Shown here: one piece after another, positions 32,222 to 39,458 of the stretch | Layout of the letters: each line of letters opens with the position of its first letter | How positions within the stretch are numbered: position 1 is the stretch's first letter | Assembly: GCF_016908565.1 (NCBI RefSeq) | Contig: NZ_JAFBED010000008.1 | Coordinates: 52,150-116,149 of the forward strand | Direction: 5' to 3' | DNA length: 64,000 nt | From: Sutcliffiella tianshenii | GTDB lineage: Bacteria; Bacillota; Bacilli; Bacillales; Bacillaceae_I | Position numbers and translations under genes: made by a program | Notes under the pieces: generated by a model | The model's input: the letters and a program-made list of their open reading frames with translations, nothing else | What the model was told of the DNA's origin: nothing | Databases searched by the model: none

Positions 32222-33418
32222 TTGGCACCTGAGCAACGAAAAAAAATGTTAGTTTTAATGGTCAATATGTTTATCGCCGTCGGTAGCTTCGGTATCATCA
32301 TCCCGATCCTTCCAGCTTATCTGGAATCGATCGGTGAAGGTGGAATGGCGGCAGGATTGATGATCGCAATATTTGCTGGTGCTCAGCTTGTGATGTCTCC
32401 TGTTGCAGGCAAGTGGGCCGATCAGTATGGCCGAAGGATCATGATCATTCTTGGGCTTGCGGGACTGACCCTATCGATGTTTGTGTTTTATGGTTTTGAT
32501 TCTGTCTGGATGCTGTATCTATCCCGTGTGATAGGTGGAGTCGGTGCAGCACTGCTGATTCCGGCACTATTTGCATATGTCGCGGATATTACCACAATGG
32601 AGCAGCGCGCGAAAGGGAACAGTTATATTTCGGCCGCAATGTCCCTGGGGATAGTCATTGGGCCGGGGATAGGTGGATTTCTGGCGGATTATGGCCTGAA
32701 AATGCCTCTATTGGTATCGGCATTGATTTCTCTCCTTGCGACAGTCTTTTCAGTTTTGGTATTAAAAGAAAGTAGAGAGAAAGAATTGAATCAATTGATG
32801 GAAACAGTTACAGACCCAATGGTGAAAAAACTGGCTCAATCAGTCAAAAAACCATATTTTATCCCGCTGGTCATCACACTTGTGATGAGCTTTGGATTAA
32901 TGGCTTATGAATCTGTCCTTGGATTATTCATAGACAACCAGTATGGGGCAACTCCGCAGGAAATTGCACTTATGATCACTGCAACTGGAATTGTCAGTGT
33001 AATTGTACAGTTGTTCATCGTCGATCGAATTGTACGGGTCCTTGGTGAAGGGAAAGTATTGAATATTTTCATCACTGTGGCAGCTGCAGGATTTTTATTC
33101 TCGTTATTTGCTTCGAGCTATACATTTTTCTTCATCATCACTTTAATCATCTTTTTGGCTACTTCGATCCTGAGACCTGTCATCAATACGTTGATCTCCA
33201 AGCTTGCAGGAAATGAACAAGGATTTGCAATGGGGATGAACAATGCCTATATGAGCATCGGCAATGTTCTTGGGCCGACATTGGCCGGGATCCTGTATGA
33301 TGTGAACATTTCATATCCGTTCATTCTTGGACTAGTGATCTTAAGCTTTACCATCACATTATCCATGTCCTGGCAGAACCGGGAGCGAAAAAAGCTAGTG
33401 AGTATAGAAGCAAAGTAA
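32222..33418 (+). CDS. multidrug-type MFS transporter (NorA/Bmr-like)
   Basis: This 398-residue carrier has twelve helices, motif A at GKWADQYGRRIMII and an antiporter motif C-like SLGIVIGPGIGGFLAD in helix 5, the signature of drug:H+ antiporters. The length and N-terminus (IAVGSFGIIIPILPAYL) fit the NorA/Bmr group. TTG 32222 follows GTGGGAG by 5-6 bases; the GTG at 32210 is inside that ribosome site. No adjacent MerR-type regulator is present, unlike bmr-bmrR. The true substrate is unknown. Confidence 0.85.
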   Translation: MAPEQRKKMLVLMVNMFIAVGSFGIIIPILPAYLESIGEGGMAAGLMIAIFAGAQLVMSPVAGKWADQYGRRIMIILGLAGLTLSMFVFYGFDSVWMLYLSRVIGGVGAALLIPALFAYVADITTMEQRAKGNSYISAAMSLGIVIGPGIGGFLADYGLKMPLLVSALISLLATVFSVLVLKESREKELNQLMETVTDPMVKKLAQSVKKPYFIPLVITLVMSFGLMAYESVLGLFIDNQYGATPQEIALMITATGIVSVIVQLFIVDRIVRVLGEGKVLNIFITVAAAGFLFSLFASSYTFFFIITLIIFLATSILRPVINTLISKLAGNEQGFAMGMNNAYMSIGNVLGPTLAGILYDVNISYPFILGLVILSFTITLSMSWQNRERKKLVSIEAK

Positions 33419-33448
33419 ACTTACGGAAAAATTCTCCACTTTAGCCTA

Positions 33449-33477
33449 TTTACTTTTTGATGCAGATGGTCTACAAT
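33449..33477 (+). promoter_or_regulatory. possible promoter of a short transcription unit
   Basis: TTTACT (33449-33454) and TACAAT (33472-33477) are spaced by 17 bases. With the terminator at 33669-33694 this would give a transcript of about 215 bases containing one tiny ORF. The -35 has two mismatches. Confidence 0.35.
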
Positions 33478-33518
33478 AATTTTTGTAATGACAATTTTCT
33501 GAAAGCGAGGGATGTTTT

Positions 33519-33590
33519 ATGGAACGATTAAATGATATGAACGTTAACCAACTAAATAAAACTGCACAGCCCTTGCAAGGAAATCGATAA
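33519..33590 (+). CDS. candidate 23-residue peptide in a structured short transcript
   Basis: An ATG at 33519 behind GCGAGGGATG opens a 23-codon frame (starting MERLNDMNVN, ending LQGNR). The 3' part of the frame carries CACAGCCC (33565-33572), which pairs perfectly with GGGCTGTG (33629-33636), and two CCATGG boxes (33625, 33646) can also pair. A terminator follows at 33669. The peptide is hydrophilic and I do not recognise it. The unit could instead be a small regulatory RNA. Confidence 0.3.
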   Translation: MERLNDMNVNQLNKTAQPLQGNR

Positions 33591-33668
33591 AATTTTATTC
33601 CCAGATGGATAAGACTGTAGATTCCCATGGGCTGTGAAATCAGCGCCATGGTTTTATAATTTTTTATG

Positions 33669-33694
33669 AAAAGACCGTGAGAGCGGTCTTTTTG
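33669..33694 (+). terminator. terminator of the short transcription unit
   Basis: AAAAGACCG and CGGTCTTTT pair around a 6-base loop, followed by further T residues. It lies 42 bases before the rsgA-like start, so it must belong to the upstream unit. Confidence 0.82.
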
Positions 33695-33735
33695 TTTTAC
33701 CCAAAATTAATCTACTTTCCATTGGAGGAATAACA

Positions 33736-34797
33736 TTGAAACTTAATGAACTAGGTTGGAACGACTATTTGAATAACAGATTTGCAGCATACGAAGAACA
33801 AGGCTTCACGGTTGGAAGAGTGATGCTTGAACATAAAAGAATATACAGAGTTGAAACAGAGAACGGTGAATATTTGGCAGAGGTGTCAGGAAAATATCGC
33901 TTTGAGGCAGAAAGCCGCGAAGACTATCCGGCCGTTGGCGATTGGGTTGTCCTTAGTGAAAGGGCATCTGAAAGAAAAGCAACCATTCAGGCACTGCTTC
34001 CCCGCTTCAGCAAGTTTTCCAGAAAAGCTGCAGGACTTACGACGGAGGAGCAGATTGTGGCTGCAAACGTGGATACGGTCTTTTTGGTGCAATCACTCAA
34101 CTATGACTTTAATGAAAGAAGGTTGGAACGATACTTGATCATGGCATGGGAGAGCGGTGCCACCCCTGTTATCGTCCTGACCAAAGCAGATTTGTGTGAG
34201 GATGTGCCCGCAAAAATAAAAGATGTGGAAGCTGTTGCGTTGGGTGTTCCGGTTTTAGCTGTCAGTGTAAAAGATGAAACGGGATTGGAAGAGTTAGCCC
34301 CATATTTTACTACAGGAAGAACTGTTGCACTTCTGGGATCATCAGGTGCAGGAAAATCGACCTTGACGAACTACCTGTTAGGAGAAGAAAAACAGGTCAT
34401 TCAAGAGGTGAGGGGTGACGATGACAAAGGAAGGCACACAACTACCTACCGAGAACTTTATCTTTTGCCGACTGGCGGGCTAGTGCTTGATACGCCAGGA
34501 ATGAGGGAACTCCAGCTCTGGGAGGCAGACGGGGCTACGGTCGGCCAGAGCTTTCAGGATGTGGAAGAACTGGCTGAACAGTGCTATTTCAGGGATTGCA
34601 AACATGAAAATGAGCCCAGCTGCGCGGTAAGGGAGGCAATCCGTGAAGGAACATTGGAGGAAGCAAGGTATCAAAGCTATGTAAAGCTGCAAAGGGAGCT
34701 TGCCTATCTGGAACGTAAATCGAGTAAACGGGCACAATTGGCAGAGAAGGATAAATGGAAGAAAATCTCGACAAGTGCAAAAAGCAGGAAAAAATAG
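33736..34797 (+). CDS. rsgA: ribosome-associated GTPase RsgA/YjeQ family
   Basis: This 353-residue circularly permuted GTPase has an OB-fold N-terminus (YLAEVSGKYRFEAESREDYPAVGDWVVL). The G-motifs occur in the order G4 (LTKAD), G1 (GSSGAGKSTL) and G3 (DTPGMREL). A zinc knuckle follows (CYFRDCKHENEPSC). RsgA checks 30S subunit maturation and is stimulated by the ribosome. The start is TTG 33736 behind TTGGAGGAA. At 353 residues it is nearer to E. coli RsgA than to the 298-residue B. subtilis YloQ, and it lies outside the usual priA-prpC-prkC neighbourhood. It may therefore be a second copy. Confidence 0.88.
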   Translation: MKLNELGWNDYLNNRFAAYEEQGFTVGRVMLEHKRIYRVETENGEYLAEVSGKYRFEAESREDYPAVGDWVVLSERASERKATIQALLPRFSKFSRKAAGLTTEEQIVAANVDTVFLVQSLNYDFNERRLERYLIMAWESGATPVIVLTKADLCEDVPAKIKDVEAVALGVPVLAVSVKDETGLEELAPYFTTGRTVALLGSSGAGKSTLTNYLLGEEKQVIQEVRGDDDKGRHTTTYRELYLLPTGGLVLDTPGMRELQLWEADGATVGQSFQDVEELAEQCYFRDCKHENEPSCAVREAIREGTLEEARYQSYVKLQRELAYLERKSSKRAQLAEKDKWKKISTSAKSRKK

Positions 34798-34802
34798 CAC
34801 GC

Positions 34803-34830
34803 AAAAACACAAGGGCTCCTTGTGTTTTTT
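34803..34830 (+). terminator. terminator of the rsgA-like gene
   Basis: AAAAACACAAGG and CCTTGTGTTTTT form a 12-bp stem with a 3-base loop. Confidence 0.88.
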
Positions 34831-34859
34831 CATTTACACTTTTCGGACATTTCAACACA

Positions 34860-34886
34860 AAAAAGAAGCTGAACATAAAGTTCAGC
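34860..34886 (-). terminator. terminator of the leftward hydrolase gene
   Basis: Read leftward, AGCTGAAC and GTTCAGCT form a stem around TTTAT, then TCTTTTTT. A second GCTGAAC copy nearby allows an alternative stem. Confidence 0.75.
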
Positions 34887-34899
34887 TACGTTCAGCTTT

Positions 34900-35688
34900 T
34901 TACGCAGTGATCTGGACTTTGCTAGCACTCTTCATAAAAGAAACAGCAAGGTCATTGAATCTTTCACTTTCTTCGATATTGCAAACATGTCCGCAGTTTT
35001 CGATGATTTCCATAGTTGCGTTTTCTTCGTTGGCAGCATATTTCTTTGTGCTTTCGAGGAACATATGGTCTTCGGAACCCGATATATAAAGCTTGGGGAT
35101 TTTATTTTCCGTTTCTGCCAATTTATCGTAGGTGGTGTAACCGTCTAGTCCGTATAAAACCCATCCAAGATAAGCTTCTTTAGATAGTTTATAAGCTTCC
35201 TTGATGAAAGCTTTACGGGAATCGGAGTGATTGCGCTTCGGTAATAGAACTCTCGCAAATATTCTATAAGGGACCATGTGTGGAAGCATTTTTCTCAAGG
35301 GATAGAAAACGGAAAGTCGGCAAAGAAACTCGCCCCATTTTTTCAACTTCGGCGTGGCGCCTCCTAGAATCATCGACTTGATTGAAGAGGGGGAACGCAG
35401 GGCAATTTCCTGCATGATGATGGTGCCAAGGGAAATGCCGACAAAATGGGCGGATTTTATTTTTAGGTCTTTCAAGATTTCAAGGGTTTTATCACAAGAG
35501 TACTCAAATAGATCCACACCTTTTGGATATGGAGTTTTTCCATGTCCAGGTAAATCTAGCAAAAGTACATTATATTCTGAACGGAAGGGTTTCAATTGCT
35601 TGTAGAATATGGAAGAGTTCCCTCCAAAGCCATGAAAGAGCACAATCCATTCTTTTGAAGATGGGTGAATGAGAGTTTTATAGAACAT
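34900..35688 (-). CDS. alpha/beta hydrolase
   Basis: This hydrolase of about 262 residues has an oxyanion HGFGGNSS motif after the first strand, the nucleophile elbow VGISLGT (Ser in GxSxG), an acid in SGSEDHMFLE and the catalytic His in ENCGHVCNIEES. All triad members are present. ATG 35688 is preferred, with GTGAGG 6 bases upstream; a GTG at 35700 overlaps that site. The substrate, an ester or other bond, is unknown. It stands alone. Confidence 0.82.
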   Translation of the reverse strand: MFYKTLIHPSSKEWIVLFHGFGGNSSIFYKQLKPFRSEYNVLLLDLPGHGKTPYPKGVDLFEYSCDKTLEILKDLKIKSAHFVGISLGTIIMQEIALRSPSSIKSMILGGATPKLKKWGEFLCRLSVFYPLRKMLPHMVPYRIFARVLLPKRNHSDSRKAFIKEAYKLSKEAYLGWVLYGLDGYTTYDKLAETENKIPKLYISGSEDHMFLESTKKYAANEENATMEIIENCGHVCNIEESERFNDLAVSFMKSASKVQITA

Positions 35689-35899
35689 AGGTTTCCTCAC
35701 TTATGTTGCATATTTAGATTCATAAATCCATACCCGGTCAATGGGGTAGAAAAAACTTGCAAGTTTAAGTATACACACTAATGGAGCCATTTCTCAACCT
35801 TCTTTTTCTTACTATTTTGTGACATTGGGAATATTTGTATGATGTATCGCTATCCATGCGAAGTGATAGGAGGGAAATTGCTTTCATTTGTTCTCATGT

Positions 35900-35927
35900 T
35901 TGCATGAGAATAATGGTAAAATATAAT
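35900..35927 (+). promoter_or_regulatory. promoter of the cobalamin riboswitch transcript
   Basis: TTGCAT (35900-35905) and TATAAT (35922-35927) are separated by 16 bases. Transcription would start near 35934, about 10 bases before the aptamer. Confidence 0.6.
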
Positions 35928-35944
35928 GGCAACAACAACTTAAC

Positions 35945-36110
35945 ATCCAATCATTTAGATGTGCATGCACTTAATAGGGAATCTGGTGTAAATCCAGTAC
36001 TGTACCCGCAACTGTAAAGCTGACGAAATAGACTATCCACTGTACTTTTATAAGTATGGGAAGGGCTAAAGTAGGGAGAAGCTAAGTCAGGAGACCTGTC
36101 TGATTGATCT
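35945..36110 (+). promoter_or_regulatory. cobalamin (B12) riboswitch aptamer
   Basis: The conserved B12-box elements appear in order: TTAATAGGGAATCTGGTG, AAATCCAGTACTG, CCCGCAACTGTAAAGCTGA and GAAGCTAAGTCAGGAGACCTG. The P1 helix can close through CAATC (35948-35952) and GATTG (36102-36106). This is a class-I-like adenosylcobalamin aptamer. Such elements normally control cobalamin uptake or synthesis genes or B12-independent isoenzymes. Here the next genes are a terminator, a GC-rich repeat and an acyl-CoA thioesterase, so the expected target is missing. Confidence 0.92.
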
Positions 36111-36196
36111 AGTACTATCTACTTCGGGAGGTGAGAGATAGAACGGGGGATTGTAAGGAAGGCTTTTACTCGAGGCTTCTATTTCATCCGTCTTTC

Positions 36197-36224
36197 ACTC
36201 ATCCTTTTAAGGGTGAGTTTTTTT
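36197..36224 (+). terminator. terminator downstream of the riboswitch (expression platform)
   Basis: ACTCATCCT and AGGGTGAGT form a stem (one wobble) followed by TTTTTTT, about 90 bases past the aptamer. This is the distance expected of a transcriptional riboswitch OFF terminator. Confidence 0.8.
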
Positions 36225-36240
36225 ATTTGCACTAACACCG

Positions 36241-36369
36241 CTATTGATCTCCGCAATAGGCTGCGCTTTCCGCGGGGCGGTGCTGGAGCCTCCTCGGGCT
36301 TCGCCCTGTGGGGTCTCCAGCCTCCCGCTGCCTCCCGCAGGAGTCTTCGCCTATTGCTCCAATCAATAG
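36241..36369. repeat. 129-bp GC-rich palindromic intergenic element
   Basis: CTATTGAT (36241-36248) pairs with ATCAATAG (36362-36369), and GCAATAGGC (36253-36261) with GCCTATTGC (36349-36357). The GC-rich core contains CTTTCCGCGGGGCGG, TGGAGCCTCCTCGGGC and GGGTCTCCAGCCTCCCG. The whole can fold into one long branched hairpin. Similar GC-rich hairpin elements are, as I recall, dispersed between genes in many Bacillus genomes. Its base composition differs sharply from its surroundings. An ORF read through it is an artefact. Confidence 0.75.
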
Positions 36370-36422
36370 CTAGATTATCTAAACATCTCTTGTTTCTTAC
36401 TAATAAGGAGGGTAAATTACTT

Positions 36423-36893
36423 ATGGATACAAACAATTCCGTTTCTTCCAATGTATCAAGGACAATACAGACACGGCTGGTTTTGCCGCCTGATACGAAT
36501 CATATGGGTACCATTTTTGGAGGAGTGATTCTTTCTTACATAGATGAAATTGCCGCCATCACTGCAATGAAGCATTCCAGGAACGTAGTTGTGACTGCCA
36601 GCATCGACCAGGTGACTTTTCTTTCCCCTGCAAAAGTCGGGGATATCCTGACGCTTGAGGCGATAGTAGCATCGACAGGTAGGACCTCCATGGAGATTTT
36701 TGTGAAAGTGGAGAACGAAAATTATGAAACCGGGGAAAAAACGACAACCACTACATCCTTTTTGACAATGGTTGCAAAAGGTAAGGATGGAAAGCCGACT
36801 CCGGTTCCTGGGGTGATTCCTGAGACGGATGCAGAAAAAATACTTTTCGAAAGTGCTTCGGAACGCAAAAAGAAACGTCTGGAAAAAAGATAG
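36423..36893 (+). CDS. ykhA: acyl-CoA thioesterase, hotdog fold (YkhA-like)
   Basis: This 156-residue hotdog protein has the family helix NHMGTIFGGVILSYIDEIAAI, carrying the catalytic Asp, and ASIDQVTFLSPAKVGDIL. It matches the YkhA/YciA-type cytosolic acyl-CoA thioesterase, which hydrolyses acyl-CoA to free acid and CoA and works as a hexamer. ATG 36423 follows AAGGAGGG. The frame is open upstream into the GC-rich element without a ribosome site. It is the first gene after the cobalamin riboswitch, but a link to B12 is not expected for this enzyme. Confidence 0.85.
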   Translation: MDTNNSVSSNVSRTIQTRLVLPPDTNHMGTIFGGVILSYIDEIAAITAMKHSRNVVVTASIDQVTFLSPAKVGDILTLEAIVASTGRTSMEIFVKVENENYETGEKTTTTTSFLTMVAKGKDGKPTPVPGVIPETDAEKILFESASERKKKRLEKR

Positions 36894-36959
36894 GAGGAAT
36901 TTACCATGGTTTAGTAGAAGTATGGGGAAAGAAGAGAACTTGAAAGGCGGTGGTGAGAA

Positions 36960-37697
36960 GTGTTGGATTCTTATACAGATCCGGATGCTCTAATGGAAGG
37001 TACATTACTCTTGTCCTCGTCCCATATCATTGCACTGCTTATCGGTCTGTCACTCATCCTACTGTTGTATTTTCTGCGAAACAGGGAAAAGGCCAAAGTG
37101 TATGGAAGGTGGGGCATATTTGGGGCCTTACTGATGTCAGAGGCATGGCTGAACTATTGGTACCTTTCGACCGATATGTGGGATATTGCCTATACGCTTC
37201 CGTTTCAGCTATGCTCGATCAGTTTGTATTTATGCATGTGGATGCTGATAACCAAGCAAAGCTGGACATTTGAAGTCGTTTATTTCCTGGGACTTGGTGG
37301 AGCGCTCCAGGCTTTGCTTACACCGGAGCTTTTCTATGATTTTCCGCATTTCCGGTTTATTCATTTCTTTATGGCACATACTGCCATCATCCTGTCAGTT
37401 TTTTATATGCTTTGGGTAGAGAAGAAGGCCATTACTTTTAAATCCATGGTGAAGGCATTTGTGGCACTGCAGTTCATTGCTGGTCTAGTTTTCTTTATTA
37501 ATGCGCTGACTGGAGGAAACTATATGTTCCTGGCCAGAAAGCCTTCCAATGCAAGCATCATTGATTTATTGGGGCCATACCCGTGGTATATTCTTTCGCT
37601 GGAATTTGTTGTTATCATCATGTTTTTTATTCTGTACGTACCATTACAGATCCTCAAAAAGAAAGCTTCACAGAACATCGACTTGGGAAAAACGTGA
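36960..37697 (+). CDS. ywaF: TIGR02206-family membrane protein (YwaF-like)
   Basis: This 245-residue protein has seven membrane helices. Family landmarks include LLMSEAWLNYWYL, TLPFQLCSISLYLCMW and GGNYMFLARKP, which match the TIGR02206 (YwaF) family of unknown function. The start is GTG 36960, with GGTGGTGAG 5 bases upstream, immediately followed by a TTG. It lies 66 bases after the thioesterase, with no terminator seen between, so they may share a transcript. Confidence 0.82.
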   Translation: MLDSYTDPDALMEGTLLLSSSHIIALLIGLSLILLLYFLRNREKAKVYGRWGIFGALLMSEAWLNYWYLSTDMWDIAYTLPFQLCSISLYLCMWMLITKQSWTFEVVYFLGLGGALQALLTPELFYDFPHFRFIHFFMAHTAIILSVFYMLWVEKKAITFKSMVKAFVALQFIAGLVFFINALTGGNYMFLARKPSNASIIDLLGPYPWYILSLEFVVIIMFFILYVPLQILKKKASQNIDLGKT

Positions 37698-37701
37698 TAA
37701 G

Positions 37702-37730
37702 GGCCCTTTCAACATGCTTGAAAGGGCCCT
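37702..37730. terminator. hairpin between ywaF and the 31-residue membrane peptide
   Basis: AGGGCCCTTTC and GAAAGGGCCCT form a perfect 11-bp stem. Flanking T/A runs are short, so it is a weaker terminator that may act in both directions. Confidence 0.65.
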
Positions 37731-37734
37731 CCTG

Positions 37735-37830
37735 TTAATATTTCTTCAACGTGTTTTTTACATATTTATATACGCCGAAAAAGATTACGGCAAATACGAT
37801 TACAACAAGAACATCTATAAAGACAGCCAT
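37735..37830 (-). CDS. 31-residue single-span membrane peptide
   Basis: On the minus strand an ATG at 37830 lies 7-8 bases after CGGAGG and opens 31 codons ending TAA at 37735. The peptide starts MAVFIDVLVV, continues as one hydrophobic helix with an acidic residue at position 6, and ends in a basic tail (YKYVKNTLKKY). The charge pattern predicts an N-out/C-in membrane span. I do not recognise a family. The good ribosome site, single helix and adjoining hairpin support a genuine small gene. Confidence 0.5.
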   Translation of the reverse strand: MAVFIDVLVVIVFAVIFFGVYKYVKNTLKKY

Positions 37831-37995
37831 TCCCTTATCCTCCGGTACATTTTACATTTAATATATCTTTATTCCCCCCATTTTTCAATGCATTGTGCAT
37901 AGTACGGGTTAGAACCAACAAACATTTTGTAACAGTCCTGTCACATTCCCGCATTCCGTCATAGTATGTAGAAAAGACGGAAGGGGGGGACATGT

Positions 37996-38274
37996 ATGCG
38001 AACCCCGCTAAAATACATTCTTTCCTTATTATTGCTGGCTTCCATTCTTTATGGAGCCTTGGCTGCATTGACGTATAATACCATCCAAATAAAAATCGAG
38101 AAGCTCGATGTACTGGAGCAGGAATTGATGGAAAAAGAAAAACAAGGTGAAGTTTCATATTCTTTCAAGCAAAACTATAAAAAGGAATATGATACGTATA
38201 TGCATTTGCAGACCCGTCTACAATCATTTTGGATGAAGTGGATATTCGATTTTCCGGAATATAAGACCCCGTAG
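37996..38274 (+). CDS. small membrane-anchored protein, hypothetical
   Basis: This 92-residue protein has an N-terminal membrane segment (LKYILSLLLLASILYGALAAL) followed by a charged, probably helical domain with many Lys/Glu. There is no obvious signal-peptidase site, so it is likely anchored with the C-terminus outside. GAAGGGGGG precedes the ATG at about 6 bases. I do not recognise the family. It forms a single-gene unit. Confidence 0.6.
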   Translation: MRTPLKYILSLLLLASILYGALAALTYNTIQIKIEKLDVLEQELMEKEKQGEVSYSFKQNYKKEYDTYMHLQTRLQSFWMKWIFDFPEYKTP

Positions 38275-38430
38275 TTTAATATCAAAAAAAATTGGTACAT
38301 TATCCCTATGAAAAAGCGTCCACCCCTAGCTGATAAAGGCTTTTCATATCACCATCAACTGTTTTAGGAAAAAAATAGTAATCAAAGTATGTTACACTAT
38401 ATGTAAGTCGAAATAGTTGGAGGGATCATC

Positions 38431-38757
38431 TTGAAAATAAATGTCTTTCTAGATGATAGTCGCACATGTCCAGAAGGGTACATCCTTGCTGAAGACATTG
38501 ACGAATGCCTCACCTTGTTAGAAAATAATGCGATTGAGCATTTATCGTTGGACCATGACTTATTGAACAGACATCGGAATGGTCTTTTGCTCGTTCAAAT
38601 TATGGTGGAGAATGAGCTATATGCGGAAAGAATTACGATTCATTCTGCAAACTCAGTTGGCAGTAAAGCAATGTACACATACTTGAAACAGGCGCAGAAA
38701 GAACTGAAAATGCCACAGACGATTAAAGTGATTTTAAGGCCATTACCTTTATTTTAA
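38431..38757 (+). CDS. stand-alone receiver-like (cREC) domain protein
   Basis: This 108-residue protein carries VFLDDSRTCPEGY, LSLDHDLL and ITIHSANSVGSKAM. These are the diagnostic strands of the cyclic-phosphate-processing receiver-like (cREC, PF20274) family, in which the receiver fold is predicted to act as a phosphoesterase rather than a phospho-acceptor. Two consecutive Asp (LDD) and the D-H-D-L motif are intact. The start is TTG 38431 behind TTGGAGGGA. Relatives occur with RNA-repair or conflict systems, but none is adjacent here. Confidence 0.7.
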   Translation: MKINVFLDDSRTCPEGYILAEDIDECLTLLENNAIEHLSLDHDLLNRHRNGLLLVQIMVENELYAERITIHSANSVGSKAMYTYLKQAQKELKMPQTIKVILRPLPLF

Positions 38758-38772
38758 TAGATAACTATGTGA

Positions 38773-38816
38773 AAAAATCAGACGAAAGTAACCGTTCCTA
38801 CTTCGTTTGGTTTTTT
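38773..38816 (+). terminator. probable terminator after the cREC gene
   Basis: CAGACGAAAGTA and TACTTCGTTTG form an imperfect stem followed by GTTTTTTT. Confidence 0.65.
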
Positions 38817-38864
38817 TATTTTTGATAAAATGGGTCAAAAGAGCAGAGAAAGGGAGGATGCTGA

Positions 38865-39368
38865 GTGGATTTCATCTACGATCATATTAAAAAGGATCTG
38901 GAAATTTTATTTGTTGGATTCAATCCAAGCATTCGTTCAGGGGAAACGGGCCATCACTATGCCAACCCGAATAACCGCTTTTGGACAATCCTTCATCAAG
39001 CGGGGATCACCCCGAGAAAATATGCCCCAACAGAAGATTTTAAACTCCTCGACTTGAATTTTGGCCTCACCAATATAGTGTCCAGACCGACAGTCGGTGC
39101 AGCGGATATAACTAGGGAAGAATACCGGACTGGACGGGAAGAATTGAAAAGGAAGATTGAACTCAACAAACCTAAAATTGTCTGCTTTGTCGGGAAGGGT
39201 GTATATCAGGAATATAGTGGACAAAGAAAGATTGCTTGGGGGATACAGGATAATCCGGTTGTCCCAGGTACCATTGACTTTGTGGCTCCATCTTCAAGCG
39301 GGCTTGTAAGGATGAAGCTGGAGGAGATTGTGGCAATTTACAGTGAACTCGATTCATTAAGAAAATGA
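38865..39368 (+). CDS. mug: mismatch-specific uracil/thymine DNA glycosylase (Mug)
   Basis: This 167-residue protein has the Mug/TDG signatures: VGFNPSIRSGETGHHYANP (active-site GxNPS), NRFW, GLTNIV and APSSSGLVRM (intercalation loop). It removes uracil or thymine from G:U/G:T mismatches in base-excision repair, with Asn in the first motif positioning water. The start is GTG 38865 behind GGGAGG. Length and motif order are normal. It lies alone between the cREC gene and the ROK regulator. Confidence 0.88.
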   Translation: MDFIYDHIKKDLEILFVGFNPSIRSGETGHHYANPNNRFWTILHQAGITPRKYAPTEDFKLLDLNFGLTNIVSRPTVGAADITREEYRTGREELKRKIELNKPKIVCFVGKGVYQEYSGQRKIAWGIQDNPVVPGTIDFVAPSSSGLVRMKLEEIVAIYSELDSLRK

Positions 39369-39458
39369 AAGTTAAAAGAATCAACCATCAAAGAGTTCTT
39401 GACGGGCTTTTTGAAAGGTTAGAGAAAGGAAAAAGCCCATCATACCTCTAAATTCCCT

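Noticed and set aside
36213..36422. N-terminal extension of the thioesterase ORF
   Set aside because: It reads through a terminator and the GC-rich palindrome; ATG 36423 has a strong ribosome site and gives the normal family length.
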